From: Phyllobacterium myrsinacearum
Lineage (GTDB): Bacteria > Pseudomonadota > Alphaproteobacteria > Rhizobiales > Rhizobiaceae
Assembly (NCBI RefSeq): GCF_014138285.1
Contig: NZ_JACGXN010000009.1
Span: 62,001 to 126,000, forward strand
Reading direction: 5' to 3'
DNA: 64,000 bases
Below, in pieces: positions 42,995 to 53,617 of the stretch. The position numbers and the translations under genes were made by a program. The number at the start of each line of letters is the position of its first letter. Position 1 is the first letter of the stretch. The notes under the pieces were generated by a model. The model did not search any database and was not told the origin of the DNA. It was given only the letters and a program-made list of their open reading frames with translations.

Positions 42995-44278
42995 CTATGT
43001 GGCTTTTTCGATTCGTTTCAATCCGCCCATGTAAGGCACAAGTGCTTCAGGAACCGTTACACTGCCGTCTTCATTCTGATAATTTTCAACCACAGCGATC
43101 AGTGCGCGTCCGACAGCCGTGCCCGAACCATTCAACGTGTGAACAAAACGGGTCGATTTCTCGCCCTCAGGACGATAACGCGCATTCATGCGACGCGCCT
43201 GGAAATCACCACAGACGGAGCAGCTAGAGATTTCACGATAGGCCTTCTGACCGGGAAGCCAGACTTCCAGATCGTAGGTCTTCTGCGCGCCAAAGCCCAT
43301 ATCGCCAGTGCACAGGGTCATCGTGCGGAACGACAGATCAAGCCGCTTCAACACTGTTTCGGCGCAGGCAGTCATACGCTCGTGTTCCGCAACGGAGCTT
43401 TCGGCGTCCGTCACGGACACAAGCTCGACTTTCATGAACTGATGCTGGCGCAGCATGCCACGCGTGTCGCGGCCGGCCGACCCAGCCTCAGACCGGAAAC
43501 AGGCGGTCAACGCCGTCATGCGGATCGGCAGATCGCGAATGTCGAGAATTTCTTCCCGCACAAGATTGGTCAGCGGTACTTCGGCTGTCGGGATCAGATA
43601 GCGGCCGTCGGTGGTCTTGAAGAGATCCTCTTCAAATTTCGGCAACTGGCCAGTGCCATACAGCACGTCCGCATTGACCAGAAGCGGCGGATTAACCTCG
43701 GTATAGCCGTGCTCTGTCGTGTGCAGATCAATCATGAACTGACCAAGTGCGCGCTCCAGACGTGCCAGCTGGCTCTTCAGAACGGTAAAGCGGCTACCGG
43801 ATAGTTTGGCCGCGCGCTCGAAATCCATATAGCCAAGATTTTCACCGATCTCGAAATGCTCTTTGGGTTCAAAGGAGAAGTTCTTGAGGTGACCGACGCG
43901 GCGCGTCTCGACATTGCCGCTTTCGTCCTTGCCGACCGGAACACCGTCGAGCGGAAGATTGGGAAGGACAGCAAGCGCATCGTTCAACGCGCGGTCGAGC
44001 TGACGCTCTTCCTCTTCGGCAGACTGCAGGAATACCTTGATCTCGCCCACCTCCGCCTTCAGACGGTCAGCCGTTGCCTGATCCTTGGCACCCATAGCCT
44101 TGCCGATCTCCTTGGACGCCGCATTGCGGCGTTCCTGGGCATCCTGCAGTTTCGCGATGTGCTGGCGACGCTTTTCATCCAGATCGATCAACCGGGACGA
44201 CTGAGGCTCGACGCCCCGTTTTGCCAGAGCTGTGTCAAGCGCTTGCGGATTCTCGCGGATCCATTTGATGTCGAGCAT
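42995..44278 (-). CDS. serS: Serine-tRNA ligase
   Basis: This class II synthetase charges tRNA-Ser. The first 100 residues form the long antiparallel coiled-coil arm that contacts the tRNA long variable arm. Motif 2 is visible as [21 protein letters not shown], and motif 3 as [17 protein letters not shown]. The 427 aa length is normal. It follows tatC with a 69-bp gap and precedes surE by 9 bp. Confidence 0.97.
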   Translation of the reverse strand: MLDIKWIRENPQALDTALAKRGVEPQSSRLIDLDEKRRQHIAKLQDAQERRNAASKEIGKAMGAKDQATADRLKAEVGEIKVFLQSAEEEERQLDRALNDALAVLPNLPLDGVPVGKDESGNVETRRVGHLKNFSFEPKEHFEIGENLGYMDFERAAKLSGSRFTVLKSQLARLERALGQFMIDLHTTEHGYTEVNPPLLVNADVLYGTGQLPKFEEDLFKTTDGRYLIPTAEVPLTNLVREEILDIRDLPIRMTALTACFRSEAGSAGRDTRGMLRQHQFMKVELVSVTDAESSVAEHERMTACAETVLKRLDLSFRTMTLCTGDMGFGAQKTYDLEVWLPGQKAYREISSCSVCGDFQARRMNARYRPEGEKSTRFVHTLNGSGTAVGRALIAVVENYQNEDGSVTVPEALVPYMGGLKRIEKAT

Positions 44279-44347
44279 GGTATTAAAGCCGTCTTGGAGT
44301 GGTCGTTGGAATGAGGACGTGATTGTCCGGCGAAACCGGTAGCTGCG

Positions 44348-45178
44348 TCAGGAAGAGATATCGCTATCGCTGGAGCCTGATTTTGCCTCGGCATCCGCTG
44401 CCTCACGCTTTTTCTCGATCAGACGCGCCATCCAGATGGAAATCTCGTAGAGAAGGATCGTCGGGAGTGCAAGACCGATTTGGCTGAGCGGGTCCGGAGG
44501 TGTAATAACCGCCGCGACAATAAAGGCAATGACAATAGCGTATTTGCGCTTTGACCTCAGGCCCTCGTAACCGACAATCCCGACCCGGGCCAGCAGTGTC
44601 GTTACCACAGGTAACTGAAACACGAGACCGAATGCAAAAATCAGCGTCATGATCAGGCTGAGATATTCGGAAACCTTGGGCAGCAGCGAGATTTGCACTT
44701 CGCCGGCGCCGCCTGTCTGCTGCATGGCAAGGAAGAACCACATGACCATGGGCGTGAAAAAGAAATAAACCAGCGCGCCGCCCATGAGAAACAGGACCGG
44801 TGATGCAATCAGGAATGGCAGGAACGCCATCCGTTCATTCTTGTACAGGCCCGGCGCAACAAACTTGTAGATTTGCGAGGCGATGACCGGAAATGCCAGC
44901 ACAATACCGCCAAACATGGCGATTTTGACCTGAGTGAAGAAAAACTCCTGCGGTGCCGTATAGATCAGCTGCGCCTTGGACGGATCGAAACCGGCCCAGC
45001 CGACAGCCCACTGGTACGGAATAACCAGAAGGTTGAACAACTGCTTGCCGAAGTGGAAGCACACCAGAAACGCTACAAAGAACGCCAGCAATGCCCAGAT
45101 CAGACGGCGGCGCAGTTCTATGAGGTGTTCGATCAGCGGGGCTGAGCTCTTGTCAATTTCGTCTTCGGCCTTGCTCAC
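44348..45178 (-). CDS. tatC: Sec-independent translocase subunit TatC
   Basis: TatC is the receptor for twin-arginine signal peptides. The 276 aa protein has six membrane spans and the conserved start PLIEHLIELRRRLIWAL, including the E and RRR residues that contact the signal peptide. FEFPVV-type motifs read as FQLPVVTTLLARVGIV. The Ser/Asp-rich C-terminal tail (SGSSDSDISS) is variable. It overlaps tatB by 4 bp and completes the tatABC operon. Confidence 0.96.
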   Translation of the reverse strand: MSKAEDEIDKSSAPLIEHLIELRRRLIWALLAFFVAFLVCFHFGKQLFNLLVIPYQWAVGWAGFDPSKAQLIYTAPQEFFFTQVKIAMFGGIVLAFPVIASQIYKFVAPGLYKNERMAFLPFLIASPVLFLMGGALVYFFFTPMVMWFFLAMQQTGGAGEVQISLLPKVSEYLSLIMTLIFAFGLVFQLPVVTTLLARVGIVGYEGLRSKRKYAIVIAFIVAAVITPPDPLSQIGLALPTILLYEISIWMARLIEKKREAADAEAKSGSSDSDISS

Positions 45179-45825
45179 GATTGTGTCCCCGTATCGCCAG
45201 CTTTGGCTTTGGCCTGCGGCTTTGCCGTTCTTTTTGCTGGAGCAGCCTTTACAGATGCTTTTGCCGGTGTCCCGGCTGGAGCAGTTTTGGCTGCAACTTT
45301 GGCAGGAGCTGCTTTTACCGCAGTTTTGGCTGACGCGACTTTCTTGACCACGGCGGCAGCAGCAGGTGCGTTTTCAGCAGCGGCTTTCGGTTTGGCTGTC
45401 CGGCCTGGTTTTTTCGGTGTCGCGGCAGTCATCAACGGCGCAACAGGCTCCATGACCTGTGGCTGCACCGGTGTGGCGCCCGGAGCCGAGGGATCCGGGA
45501 CCGCAATATTGTCTTTCGCCGCCGTGCCACCGTCCTTCAGCGTCGAGCGGATCTCTTCGCCGATGGTGCGCACGGGATCGAAAACTTTGCGGATGTCATT
45601 GCGTGGATCGAGGCTCTTGGCATCGTTGATGATATCCCTGACGTCATCGAGTTCGGCCTCTTTGAGGGCTTCGTCGAACTGTCGCCTGAATTCACCCGCC
45701 GTGGCGCGAAACTTGGCCGTTGCCTTGCCAAAGGCGCGCAGCATTTTAGGCAAATCCTTTGGCCCGACCACCACGATCAAGACGATCACGATCACCAGGA
45801 TTTCCGACCAACCAACTTCAAACAT
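45175..45825 (-). CDS. tatB: Sec-independent translocase subunit TatB
   Basis: TatB forms the receptor complex with TatC. The 216 aa protein has one N-terminal span (MFEVGWSEILVIVIVLIVVV) and the hallmark GPKDLPKMLRAFGK, followed by an amphipathic helix. The rest is a Lys/Ala/Pro-rich tail (repeats like KAAPAKVAAKTAPAG) that lengthens it relative to E. coli TatB and is probably disordered. It is 64 bp downstream of tatA. Confidence 0.95.
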   Translation of the reverse strand: MFEVGWSEILVIVIVLIVVVGPKDLPKMLRAFGKATAKFRATAGEFRRQFDEALKEAELDDVRDIINDAKSLDPRNDIRKVFDPVRTIGEEIRSTLKDGGTAAKDNIAVPDPSAPGATPVQPQVMEPVAPLMTAATPKKPGRTAKPKAAAENAPAAAAVVKKVASAKTAVKAAPAKVAAKTAPAGTPAKASVKAAPAKRTAKPQAKAKAGDTGTQS

Positions 45826-45889
45826 TCATCATGCTCCAGCCACGACGCGGCAGCGAGGCCGCGCGCAGGACAAGGCTATTCTCAGCCAC

Positions 45890-46111
45890 TTAGGACTTTG
45901 TCGTCTTTTCCTTGACGGAATTTACCGGCTGGTTCGGCTGATTGTCGATCGTCTTGGAATTTTCAGCCGTATCGTCGTCGCTCATGCCGCTCTTGAAGTT
46001 CTTGATACCCTTTGCAACATCACCCATCAATTCGGGAATCTTGCCGCGACCAAAAACCAGAAGCACGATCGCCAGAACGATCAGCCAATGCCAAATTGAA
46101 AAACTACCCAT
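45890..46111 (-). CDS. tatA: Sec-independent translocase subunit TatA
   Basis: TatA builds the variable-size pore for folded proteins. The 73 aa product has the short membrane span of [21 protein letters not shown], then [20 protein letters not shown], the family signature with its FG hinge. I use the ATG at 46111, preceded by GAGGG; an in-frame start seven codons upstream is unlikely. It begins the tatABC run and lies 190 bp downstream of scpB. Confidence 0.95.
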   Translation of the reverse strand: MGSFSIWHWLIVLAIVLLVFGRGKIPELMGDVAKGIKNFKSGMSDDDTAENSKTIDNQPNQPVNSVKEKTTKS

Positions 46112-46300
46112 CTTACCCTCGCATTCGCTCAACAGTTTGAGCTCATCTATGCCTTTTCCCCGTGCTTTTCAAACACAAGTGCATATTGTTGTTTCACATT
46201 CATGTTTGTTCAGCGCAAGTGCGAATTGAAATCTTCGTCACGAATTTCACGAACTGGCATGTCTACGCCACCATTGCGCACAAATATGGCAAATAAAAAT

Positions 46301-47032
46301 TCAATCGTGTTCTACACGCGGCGTCAAAAGTCCAAGCTCTTCAAGATCGATATCCGTCAGTGGATCCTCGTCCTCTGTCAGCTCATCCGGATCATTGACC
46401 GGCACCGGAATGGCGAAATTGGCTGGCATCCGCGCTGACAGAAGTCCCGCTCCGCGCAATTCGTCAATTCCCGGTAGATCACGCACTTCCTGCAACCCGA
46501 AATGATCGAGGAACGAGCCGGTTGTACCATAGGTTATCGGCCGCCCCGGTGTACGCCTGCGCCCGCGAAACTTGATCCAGCCCGTTTCCATCAGCACATC
46601 CAGCGTACCCTTTGACGTTTCCACGCCGCGAATATCTTCAAGCTCCGCGCGGGTGACCGGCTGGTGATAGGCAATCACCGCAAGAACTTCGAGCGCAGCG
46701 CGGGAGAGCTTCTTTTGCTGCACCGCCTCGCGGTTCATCAGGAAGGCAAGATCAGCGGCGGTACGGAAGGCCCAGGCGCCGCCGACCTGCAAGAGATTGA
46801 TGCCGCGCTTGGCATAGATGGATTGCAGTTCTCCCAGGAGAGCCGGCACATCGATCCCGGAAGGAAGACGCTCTTCCAGCGCCCTCACCGTCACCGGTTC
46901 GGCCGAAGCGAACAGAATGGCCTCCGCCATCCGCAACGCCTCAGACACCGGGATAGCCGATGCCCATTCCGATTTCTGCAGATCGCTTTCGTCATTGTCA
47001 TGCTGGATATGCATAGGACCGTTTTCAACCAT
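46301..47032 (-). CDS. scpB: Segregation and condensation protein B
   Basis: ScpB dimers bind ScpA and Smc to condense the chromosome. The 243 aa protein contains two winged-helix units. Diagnostic strings are SEALRMAEAILFASAEPV, LSRAALEVLAVIAYHQPVTRAELEDIRGV and TYGTTGSFLDHFGL. I start at the ATG at 47032 because GAGGG lies 9 bp before it; an ATG at 47041 is also in frame. Either start overlaps the scpA stop, so translation is coupled. Confidence 0.93.
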   Translation of the reverse strand: MVENGPMHIQHDNDESDLQKSEWASAIPVSEALRMAEAILFASAEPVTVRALEERLPSGIDVPALLGELQSIYAKRGINLLQVGGAWAFRTAADLAFLMNREAVQQKKLSRAALEVLAVIAYHQPVTRAELEDIRGVETSKGTLDVLMETGWIKFRGRRRTPGRPITYGTTGSFLDHFGLQEVRDLPGIDELRGAGLLSARMPANFAIPVPVNDPDELTEDEDPLTDIDLEELGLLTPRVEHD

Positions 47033-47900
47033 TGGCCACATCCCTCATGGTTGTGAGCGGAGGTTGTCCGGTCTTTTCCGCTGGCCTTGGTGCACGGTCA
47101 CGCAGGAAAATCGGCTTGAACGCACCCGTCTGCTGAATTTCCACATGCCCTTCCCGAACCATCTCAAGGCTGGCGGCAAAAGAACTGGCAAGCACCGTTG
47201 CGCGCTCGCTGGGCGAAGCGATGAAATCGAGGAGGTATTGATCCAGCGCCGTCCAGTCTTTCATCTCGCCAATGAGACGCATCAGGATCGTTCGCGCTTC
47301 TTTCAGGGACCAAACGCTGCGGCGTGCAATCTGCACGTGGGAAATGGCCTGCTTCTGCCGCTGCGACGCATAGGCCGTCAGAAGTTCATACAGCGTCGCC
47401 GAATAGATGTTGGTTTGATCAACAATGACGGCTTCCGGCATGCCTCGGGCAAATATATCCCTACCGAGACGATTGCGGTTGACCAGCTTGGTCGCCGCAT
47501 CGCGCATTGCTTCCAGACGCTTCAGCCGGAATTGCAGCGTTGCCGCCAGTTCCTCTCCGCTCTCTCCCTCGTCGCCGGGGGCTTTCGGGATCAGCAGCTT
47601 GGATTTGAGATAGGTCAGCCATGCGGCCATGACGAGATAATCGGCGGCAAGTTCGAGCCGCAGGGCCTGCGCCTGACGGATGAAGATCAAATATTGCTCA
47701 ACCAGAGCGAGTACGGAAATACGGGCGAGATCAACCCGTTGGTTGCGCGCCAGATGCAGAAGCAGGTCAAGCGGACCTTCAAAGCCCTTGATATCAATCA
47801 GCAGCGACGGCTCGCTGACACCGCGATCCGATGTGCTTTCCCACAGCGCCTCCATGGGTGCTGCGGTATTGCCATTGGTTTTCTGTTCCGTCGCCGTCAA
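47025..47900 (-). CDS. scpA: Segregation and condensation protein A
   Basis: ScpA is the kleisin that bridges the Smc heads. The core FEGPLDLLLHLARNQRVDLARISVLALVEQYL and the MAAWLTYLKSKLLIP block are typical. I choose a TTG at 47900, 14 bp after the nagZ stop with GAGAGAG before it (291 aa). The frame stays open further upstream, but that part overlaps nagZ and is Ser/Arg-rich without family likeness; an ATG at 47855 has no ribosome site. scpB overlaps its 3' end. Confidence 0.9.
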   Translation of the reverse strand: MTATEQKTNGNTAAPMEALWESTSDRGVSEPSLLIDIKGFEGPLDLLLHLARNQRVDLARISVLALVEQYLIFIRQAQALRLELAADYLVMAAWLTYLKSKLLIPKAPGDEGESGEELAATLQFRLKRLEAMRDAATKLVNRNRLGRDIFARGMPEAVIVDQTNIYSATLYELLTAYASQRQKQAISHVQIARRSVWSLKEARTILMRLIGEMKDWTALDQYLLDFIASPSERATVLASSFAASLEMVREGHVEIQQTGAFKPIFLRDRAPRPAEKTGQPPLTTMRDVANG

Positions 47901-47913
47901 CTCTCTCTCGCTT

Positions 47914-48933
47914 CTATGCCACCGCTTCGAAGAAGCGCTGGAACTCTTCCCGGATTTCCGCCTCGTCCGAAGCATCCGGCTTCTTCGCATATTTGATAGC
48001 CCGTTGCGTCCGCTCCAGTGCCTTGCCGTTCAGCTCAGGAGTACAGGAGGCAACGGCCGTCATTTGCTCCATAATACCGTGGCAGTGAAGCACGATATCG
48101 AGTCCGGCCGCAAAGATTGCTTTGGTCCGGTCAACATAATCCCCAGAAAGTGCGTTCATCGACACGTCGTCGCTCATCAGGAGCCCATCAAAACCGATAT
48201 GGCCGCGAATGATCTCTTCCACAACCTTGCCCGATGTCGTTGCCGGGTTCTTGGGATCGATGGCAGAGAAGATCACATGGGCGCTCATGGCCATCGGCAA
48301 ATGGGCAAGGGTGCGGAATGGCGCGAAGTCATGCTCTGCAAGCTCTTCGAGCGGAGTCGTCACGGTCGGCAACTCATGATGCGTGTCGGCAAATGCACGA
48401 CCATGCCCCGGAATGTGCTTCACGACAGGCAGCATCCCGCCAGCAACAAGCCCTTCTGCCGCAGCCCGGCCCATGGCCGTAACGATTTCCGGATGCTTGC
48501 CATAGGCACGGCTGCCGATGACTTCGTTGGCGCCTTCGACCGGTACATCCAGTACAGGAAGGCAATCAACGTTGATACCAAGCTTCAGAAGGTCAAACGC
48601 ATGAAGGCGTGACAACAGCCATGCAGCCCGCAATCCCGCCTCTTCATCCTGCTTGAAGAGCGCACCCAGTGCAGAACCGGCAGGGTAATTCGGCGCCAAT
48701 GGCGGCCGCAAACGCTGAACCCGCCCGCCTTCCTGATCGATCAGCACAGGGGCTTCCTCACGCCGGACCAGATCGCGCAGATGAGCGGTCAAATCCTCGA
48801 CCTGTGCCACCTCACTGACATTGCGGGCAAACAATATAAAACCCCAGGGACGTTCATCGCGAAAGAATGCGATTTCATCCGGAGTCAGCTTCAAACCGGA
48901 CGTACCGGCAATCCATGCTTTTGATTCGCTCAT
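47914..48933 (-). CDS. nagZ: Beta-N-acetylhexosaminidase NagZ
   Basis: NagZ removes N-acetylglucosamine from muropeptides in the cytoplasm during peptidoglycan recycling. The 339 aa GH3 enzyme has DQEGGRVQRL (66-75), KHIPGHG (172-178), and the nucleophile D255 in MSDDVSMNAL. The length is normal for a single-domain NagZ. It lies after the SPOR gene terminator at 48960-48989 and is followed at once by scpA. Confidence 0.96.
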   Translation of the reverse strand: MSESKAWIAGTSGLKLTPDEIAFFRDERPWGFILFARNVSEVAQVEDLTAHLRDLVRREEAPVLIDQEGGRVQRLRPPLAPNYPAGSALGALFKQDEEAGLRAAWLLSRLHAFDLLKLGINVDCLPVLDVPVEGANEVIGSRAYGKHPEIVTAMGRAAAEGLVAGGMLPVVKHIPGHGRAFADTHHELPTVTTPLEELAEHDFAPFRTLAHLPMAMSAHVIFSAIDPKNPATTSGKVVEEIIRGHIGFDGLLMSDDVSMNALSGDYVDRTKAIFAAGLDIVLHCHGIMEQMTAVASCTPELNGKALERTQRAIKYAKKPDASDEAEIREEFQRFFEAVA

Positions 48934-48959
48934 GCGCAGAGTCTACTGTGTTGATGCAA

Positions 48960-48989
48960 AAAAGGAAAAGGCGGCCAATGGCCGCCTTT
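48960..48989 (-). terminator. Intrinsic terminator of the SPOR-domain gene
   Basis: AAAGGCGGCC (48967-48976) and GGCCGCCTTT (48980-48989) form a 10-bp stem with a 3-nt loop. On the minus strand TTCCTTTTTTG follows. It sits 20 bp past the SPOR gene stop and splits the block before nagZ. Confidence 0.85.
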
Positions 48990-49009
48990 GTCTGTTTATG
49001 CGCTGGAAC

Positions 49010-51697
49010 TTACTGGGTCACAAAGCAGCTGCCACCGGCCGACTTGTACTTGGTGCACAAATTGACCGCATCATCCTTGCTGCCTGCCGGAATGCGGACA
49101 CGGAAGAATGTGCCTTTGCCCGCAATCTCGGCCTGCTTGATGTCTACGCCACGACCACCGATCACACCGGGATAGCGCTGTGACAATGACGCGTAGGTCT
49201 TCTGTGCGCCTTCGACCGTCGGCTGCGAAGCGACCTGGATCAAATAACCGCCTGGTGTAGCAGCCGATGCGACCTGCTGAGTGGGGGCGGCCGCCTTCTG
49301 CGGAGCAACCCGGTCGACTACATTCAAAGGCTGATCCGCCGGACGATCGACGACCGGAACATTCTTTGGCGAGACAGAGGCAACCGTTTCGGAGGTGATC
49401 TTCTTCGTTTCAACTGCTTTGGCTGGAAGCTTGCCGGAAGCCGGAACCTGTGGCTTGGCAACCAATGGTTCGACCGCCGGCCGTGGTGGTGTAGCCGGGT
49501 TGCTTGCAGCAGCGAGCGAACCGATCTGATCGTTACCGTCAGGCATGGCGTTTACGGGAGCCGAAGCTGTGGCCGGTGCCGGGCGTGCAACAGGTGCAGC
49601 AGCCGGACCGGAACTGACAGGGTCCGCTGCCTGCGGAATGGCAGCAACCATTGTACCATCGGGCTTCACGACCATGGTCTGAACCTTGCGCGGCGCAATT
49701 GCGTTGTTCGGTTGTGCCTGCTGATCTGTCGAGGCAACATTCGCGGCAGCAGGATCAACCCGCTCCTCGGCCTTGTTGCTTGCAACATCACTGCCCGTTA
49801 CATCCTCGTCCTCGTCGGCAGCCAGATCAACCGGCTGTTCCTGGGTGGTTACGAGCTGCTGCTGCTTTGGCGGCGAGGTATCGGCCGTCGCGCCCTTTTC
49901 ATAGACGATCTTGTCCTGCGCAGGCGCGGTTGCAGTGGCTGCGGTCTCAGGCTGAACCTTGATCGGAGTCTTGTCCGCCATGATCACAACGGGCGTTCCG
50001 CTCGAACCACTGGTCCACTTATAAGCGACAGCGCCGGAAACAGCGATGAGAACAGCGGCGGCCACAGCGCCCGGCACGACAAAGCTGCGTTTGCGCACCG
50101 CGGGCTGAGCATAGGCTGTGGCAGCCATTCCGACGTCATCGCGCTTTGGATCGTAGCCAAAGTCCATATCGTCTTCGGGACCATTGCTATAGTTGCTGGC
50201 GACCGGGCGCGCCTGATGGCCGGCCGCGGCCAAACCAGCTGCCGCGGCAGCGACTCCAGCGCCGGCAGCAGCATAGTTTGCCGGAGTATAGCCACCCTTC
50301 TCAGCCTCATTGCCAAACACGTCGGCAAAAATATCGGCATATTCATCCTTGGGCGCAGCAGCAGGCTGCGCTTCTTCCTGCGGCGCGGCATGGGCGGCGC
50401 GGGGATCTTCAGCTTCTATGGAGCCGAAAACTTCAGCGAATTCGGTCTCCAATTCACCCAGACCATTGTGCTGCGGAACATCATCCTCGTAATGCACCTC
50501 GGGCAAATCCAGAGTTTCCGTGGGTTCGACACGGTTTTCCGTGACGGCCATCGTATGAACATCCGGTGCAGAAGCAATGGAAGAGGCAGCACGATCAAGT
50601 TCATCCGCGTAACCGCTCAAATCCTGCGGCTCGGGCAAATGATGGGTTTCGGCCACAGGTTCGGGTAGAGCAGCCACGGGAGCTGGCTCATGAAAAGCGT
50701 CATAGGATTGAACAGGGTTTTGGTAACGGGGAAGTTCGATCTCCTCAGCCCGCGCTTCTGCCTGTGGCTCGGCCACAGTGTCCTCGATGTCCATCGGCAC
50801 TTCGAAATCATCAAAAGCTGCCATCAGCTCTTCAGTATCGAAATCGTCAAGCGGATCGTCCTGAACCGGAGCGGTTTCCTGTACCTGTACAGGCTCATAG
50901 GCAGCAGGCGCCTGATAGGCGACTGGTTCCGGTACATAAGCCGGTGGTGCAGCTACGGGAGCCGGCTGGGCCGCAGGCGGCACGTACGCTGTTGCCCGGC
51001 TGATAACAGGAGCAGCTTCCGTGCGGCCGGCAACCGGCGCTTGCGAGCCGTAACCCCAGGACGCATTGCCGGAACGCTGGATCACAGGTTTCGCGGAACC
51101 GGCCAGAAGTGTCTCCAGCTCGTCCTCGAGGCTGAGCGATGGTGCGGCGACAATTGCACGCTCGGGCTGAACATGCTCTTCCGTATAAAGCGCGGCAGGC
51201 TCCGTGCGAGGTGCAGGTGGCTCCGGTGTGAAACTCACCGGCTCGCTGGTATCAACGCCCTCGCCCGCTTCGCTATCCACATAGGCCGTTTCCGCCTCAT
51301 AATCGGCATAATCGGCCTCTTCATAGATCGCAGCCGGTTCGGAAACCACCTGACGAACCGGTTCCGCGACAGGATGTGAATGAGAAGGTTCCTCATTCGA
51401 CATCAATTCCCGTTCTACCGCATCCTGAAGATCGAAATCCGCGAAAGGATCCTGCGCTGCCGCAGGACTGTGATCGTGCACGGTGTCCGCAGTGTGGGCG
51501 ACTGTCTCCGGGTGCTCGTCGAAGTCACCCATGAGCTCGCGCTCCAGATCCATAGCAAGATCCTCACTGGAACCAGTCGCAGAGTTTTCCTCTTCTGCGG
51601 GCGTTCCCATGATGCGGGAAAGCTCCATCAGAGGATCGTCGTTACCGATTCGCGAATCATCCTGCCGGTGAGAACGCTGAAGATAGTTGTCCGCCAT
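49010..51697 (-). CDS. SPOR-domain inner-membrane protein
   Basis: The 895 aa protein has a long acidic, Pro/Ala/Glu-rich cytoplasmic part (about 1-535), one membrane span (about 537-560: VVPGAVAAAVLIAVSGAVAY) and a periplasmic linker rich in Ala, Pro and Gln. It ends in a SPOR domain (about 815-895: GGYLIQVASQPTVEGAQKTY and FRVRIPAGSKDDA). SPOR domains bind septal peptidoglycan lacking stem peptides and target proteins to the division site. The low-complexity parts are unlikely to fold. It lies between argS and nagZ on the same strand; no enzyme motif is seen. Confidence 0.88.
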   Translation of the reverse strand: MADNYLQRSHRQDDSRIGNDDPLMELSRIMGTPAEEENSATGSSEDLAMDLERELMGDFDEHPETVAHTADTVHDHSPAAAQDPFADFDLQDAVERELMSNEEPSHSHPVAEPVRQVVSEPAAIYEEADYADYEAETAYVDSEAGEGVDTSEPVSFTPEPPAPRTEPAALYTEEHVQPERAIVAAPSLSLEDELETLLAGSAKPVIQRSGNASWGYGSQAPVAGRTEAAPVISRATAYVPPAAQPAPVAAPPAYVPEPVAYQAPAAYEPVQVQETAPVQDDPLDDFDTEELMAAFDDFEVPMDIEDTVAEPQAEARAEEIELPRYQNPVQSYDAFHEPAPVAALPEPVAETHHLPEPQDLSGYADELDRAASSIASAPDVHTMAVTENRVEPTETLDLPEVHYEDDVPQHNGLGELETEFAEVFGSIEAEDPRAAHAAPQEEAQPAAAPKDEYADIFADVFGNEAEKGGYTPANYAAAGAGVAAAAAGLAAAGHQARPVASNYSNGPEDDMDFGYDPKRDDVGMAATAYAQPAVRKRSFVVPGAVAAAVLIAVSGAVAYKWTSGSSGTPVVIMADKTPIKVQPETAATATAPAQDKIVYEKGATADTSPPKQQQLVTTQEQPVDLAADEDEDVTGSDVASNKAEERVDPAAANVASTDQQAQPNNAIAPRKVQTMVVKPDGTMVAAIPQAADPVSSGPAAAPVARPAPATASAPVNAMPDGNDQIGSLAAASNPATPPRPAVEPLVAKPQVPASGKLPAKAVETKKITSETVASVSPKNVPVVDRPADQPLNVVDRVAPQKAAAPTQQVASAATPGGYLIQVASQPTVEGAQKTYASLSQRYPGVIGGRGVDIKQAEIAGKGTFFRVRIPAGSKDDAVNLCTKYKSAGGSCFVTQ

Positions 51698-51796
51698 GGC
51701 GTTAATCCTGTACTCTCAACTATGGACGTCAAAAAACGTCACGCATTGGCCATACCAGCGCAATGTGGGCAAAAGTTGACAGGATTTCCACGCCTT

Positions 51797-53554
51797 TCAG
51801 CGCATTTCGGTTGGGGCGTCCGCACCAATGATAGACAATCCGGACGTCAAAACCTTAGAAACAACCTGAACCAGCCCTAGCCTGGCTTGGGACAAGTTTG
51901 GATCGTTAACCTTAATAAAACGTAAGTCCGCATTTTCGGTTCCTTTATTCCACTGCGCATGGAGCGAACTTGCGAGGTCATAAAGGTAGAAAGCCAGCCT
52001 GTGCGGCTCCTGATGGACGGCTGCTGTTTCAATCAAGCGGGGATATTCGGCCACCTTGCGGATAAGCGCGATTTCGCTTTCATCGGTCAATAAACCAAAG
52101 TGCTGGGCACTTGCCGCAAGTGATTCTTCACCCAATCCGAGTTGTTCGATTGCCTGCCGGAATACGGAATGGCACCGGGCGGAAGCATACTGAACATAGA
52201 ATACCGGATTGTCCTTGGAGTGCTCGGTGACCTTCGCGAAGTCGAAATCAAGCGGGGCATCATTCTTCCGGTACAGCATCATGAACCGAACCGGATCGCG
52301 CCCGACTTCCTCAACCACGTCGCGCAAGGTAACGAATTCACCTGAACGCTTGGACATCCGCACCGGTTCGCCATCGCGATAGAGCTTGACGAGTTGGCAT
52401 ATGAGAACGGTCAACTTGGCCGTACCGCCGGAAACGGCGCGAGCCAGCGACTCAAGCCGCTTGACGTATCCTCCATGATCAGCACCCAGCACGTAGATCA
52501 TTTCATCGAAATGCCTGTCGTACTTGTCCTTGAAATAGGCAACATCGGCAGCAAAGTAGGTGAACTGCCCATCGGACTTCACCAATGGCCGGTCGATATC
52601 GTCGCCGACATCCGTCGAACGGAACAGGGTTTGCTCGCGGTCTTCCCAATCCTCGGGCACCTGGCCCTTGGGTGGTGGCAGCTTGCCCTTGTAGACATGG
52701 CCCTTCAGGGTCAGATCGTTGATCGCTGACCTGATCTGCTTGGCATTATCAGCATGCAGCGTCCGCTCGGAGAAAAACACATCATGATGCACGTTGAGCG
52801 ATGCAAGATCGTCCCGGATCATCGCCATCATTGCATCAATGGTCCGGTCTTTGATGATCGCCGTCGCTTCTTCTTCCGGCATCGCCAGAAGCTTTGTGCC
52901 GTAATCCGCGGCAAGTGCCTGCCCTACCGGAACGAGGTAGTCGCCCGGATAAAGCCCGGCCGGAATGTCGCCGATGTGTTCACCAAGCGCTTCGCGGTAA
53001 CGCAGCATCACCGAATTGGCCAGGACATCGATCTGCGCGCCCGCATCGTTAATGTAATATTCCTTGGTAACGTCATAACCCGCAAAAGACAGAAGGTTGG
53101 CCAAAGCATCGCCCACCACAGCACCCCGGCAATGACCCACATGCATCGGACCGGTCGGATTGGCTGAAACAAACTCGACATTGACCCGGTGGCCATAGCC
53201 CAGCTTCGAGCGGCCATAGTCGAGACCGGCACCCAGCATACCTGCCAATTGCCTGTGCCAATAGGTATCCTTGAGACGCAGATTGATAAAACCCGGTCCA
53301 GCAACGTCAACGGAGCCAACATCCGGGTCATTTTTCAGCGCATCTCCGATTTTGACAGCCAGTTCACGCGGATTTTGGCCAACAGCTTTGGAAAGAACCA
53401 TAGCCGCATTCGTCGCGATATCACCGTGGCTGGGATCGCGCGGAGGCTCTACACCAACGCGGGAAAGATCCACATCGGCGCCATCAATTGTTTTCAGTTC
53501 AAGCGCTTGCAGGGCTTTTTTAATCCGCGCGTCGAAATCGGCGAAGATGTTCAT
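51797..53554 (-). CDS. argS: Arginine-tRNA ligase
   Basis: This class I synthetase charges tRNA-Arg. HVGH (138-141) in [13 protein letters not shown] is the HIGH signature, and [12 protein letters not shown] is the KMSKS-like loop. The N-terminal additional domain ([16 protein letters not shown]) and the C-terminal DALR anticodon domain are both present. I use the ATG at 53554 (585 aa); a TTG 27 bp upstream is less likely. It lies 63 bp after dgt. Confidence 0.96.
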   Translation of the reverse strand: MNIFADFDARIKKALQALELKTIDGADVDLSRVGVEPPRDPSHGDIATNAAMVLSKAVGQNPRELAVKIGDALKNDPDVGSVDVAGPGFINLRLKDTYWHRQLAGMLGAGLDYGRSKLGYGHRVNVEFVSANPTGPMHVGHCRGAVVGDALANLLSFAGYDVTKEYYINDAGAQIDVLANSVMLRYREALGEHIGDIPAGLYPGDYLVPVGQALAADYGTKLLAMPEEEATAIIKDRTIDAMMAMIRDDLASLNVHHDVFFSERTLHADNAKQIRSAINDLTLKGHVYKGKLPPPKGQVPEDWEDREQTLFRSTDVGDDIDRPLVKSDGQFTYFAADVAYFKDKYDRHFDEMIYVLGADHGGYVKRLESLARAVSGGTAKLTVLICQLVKLYRDGEPVRMSKRSGEFVTLRDVVEEVGRDPVRFMMLYRKNDAPLDFDFAKVTEHSKDNPVFYVQYASARCHSVFRQAIEQLGLGEESLAASAQHFGLLTDESEIALIRKVAEYPRLIETAAVHQEPHRLAFYLYDLASSLHAQWNKGTENADLRFIKVNDPNLSQARLGLVQVVSKVLTSGLSIIGADAPTEMR

Positions 53555-53617
53555 GACGTTATACTCGATCGGGTTTTTCAAATTGATGCGGTCATTCGAC
53601 CACGATTGGCCCTTCGC

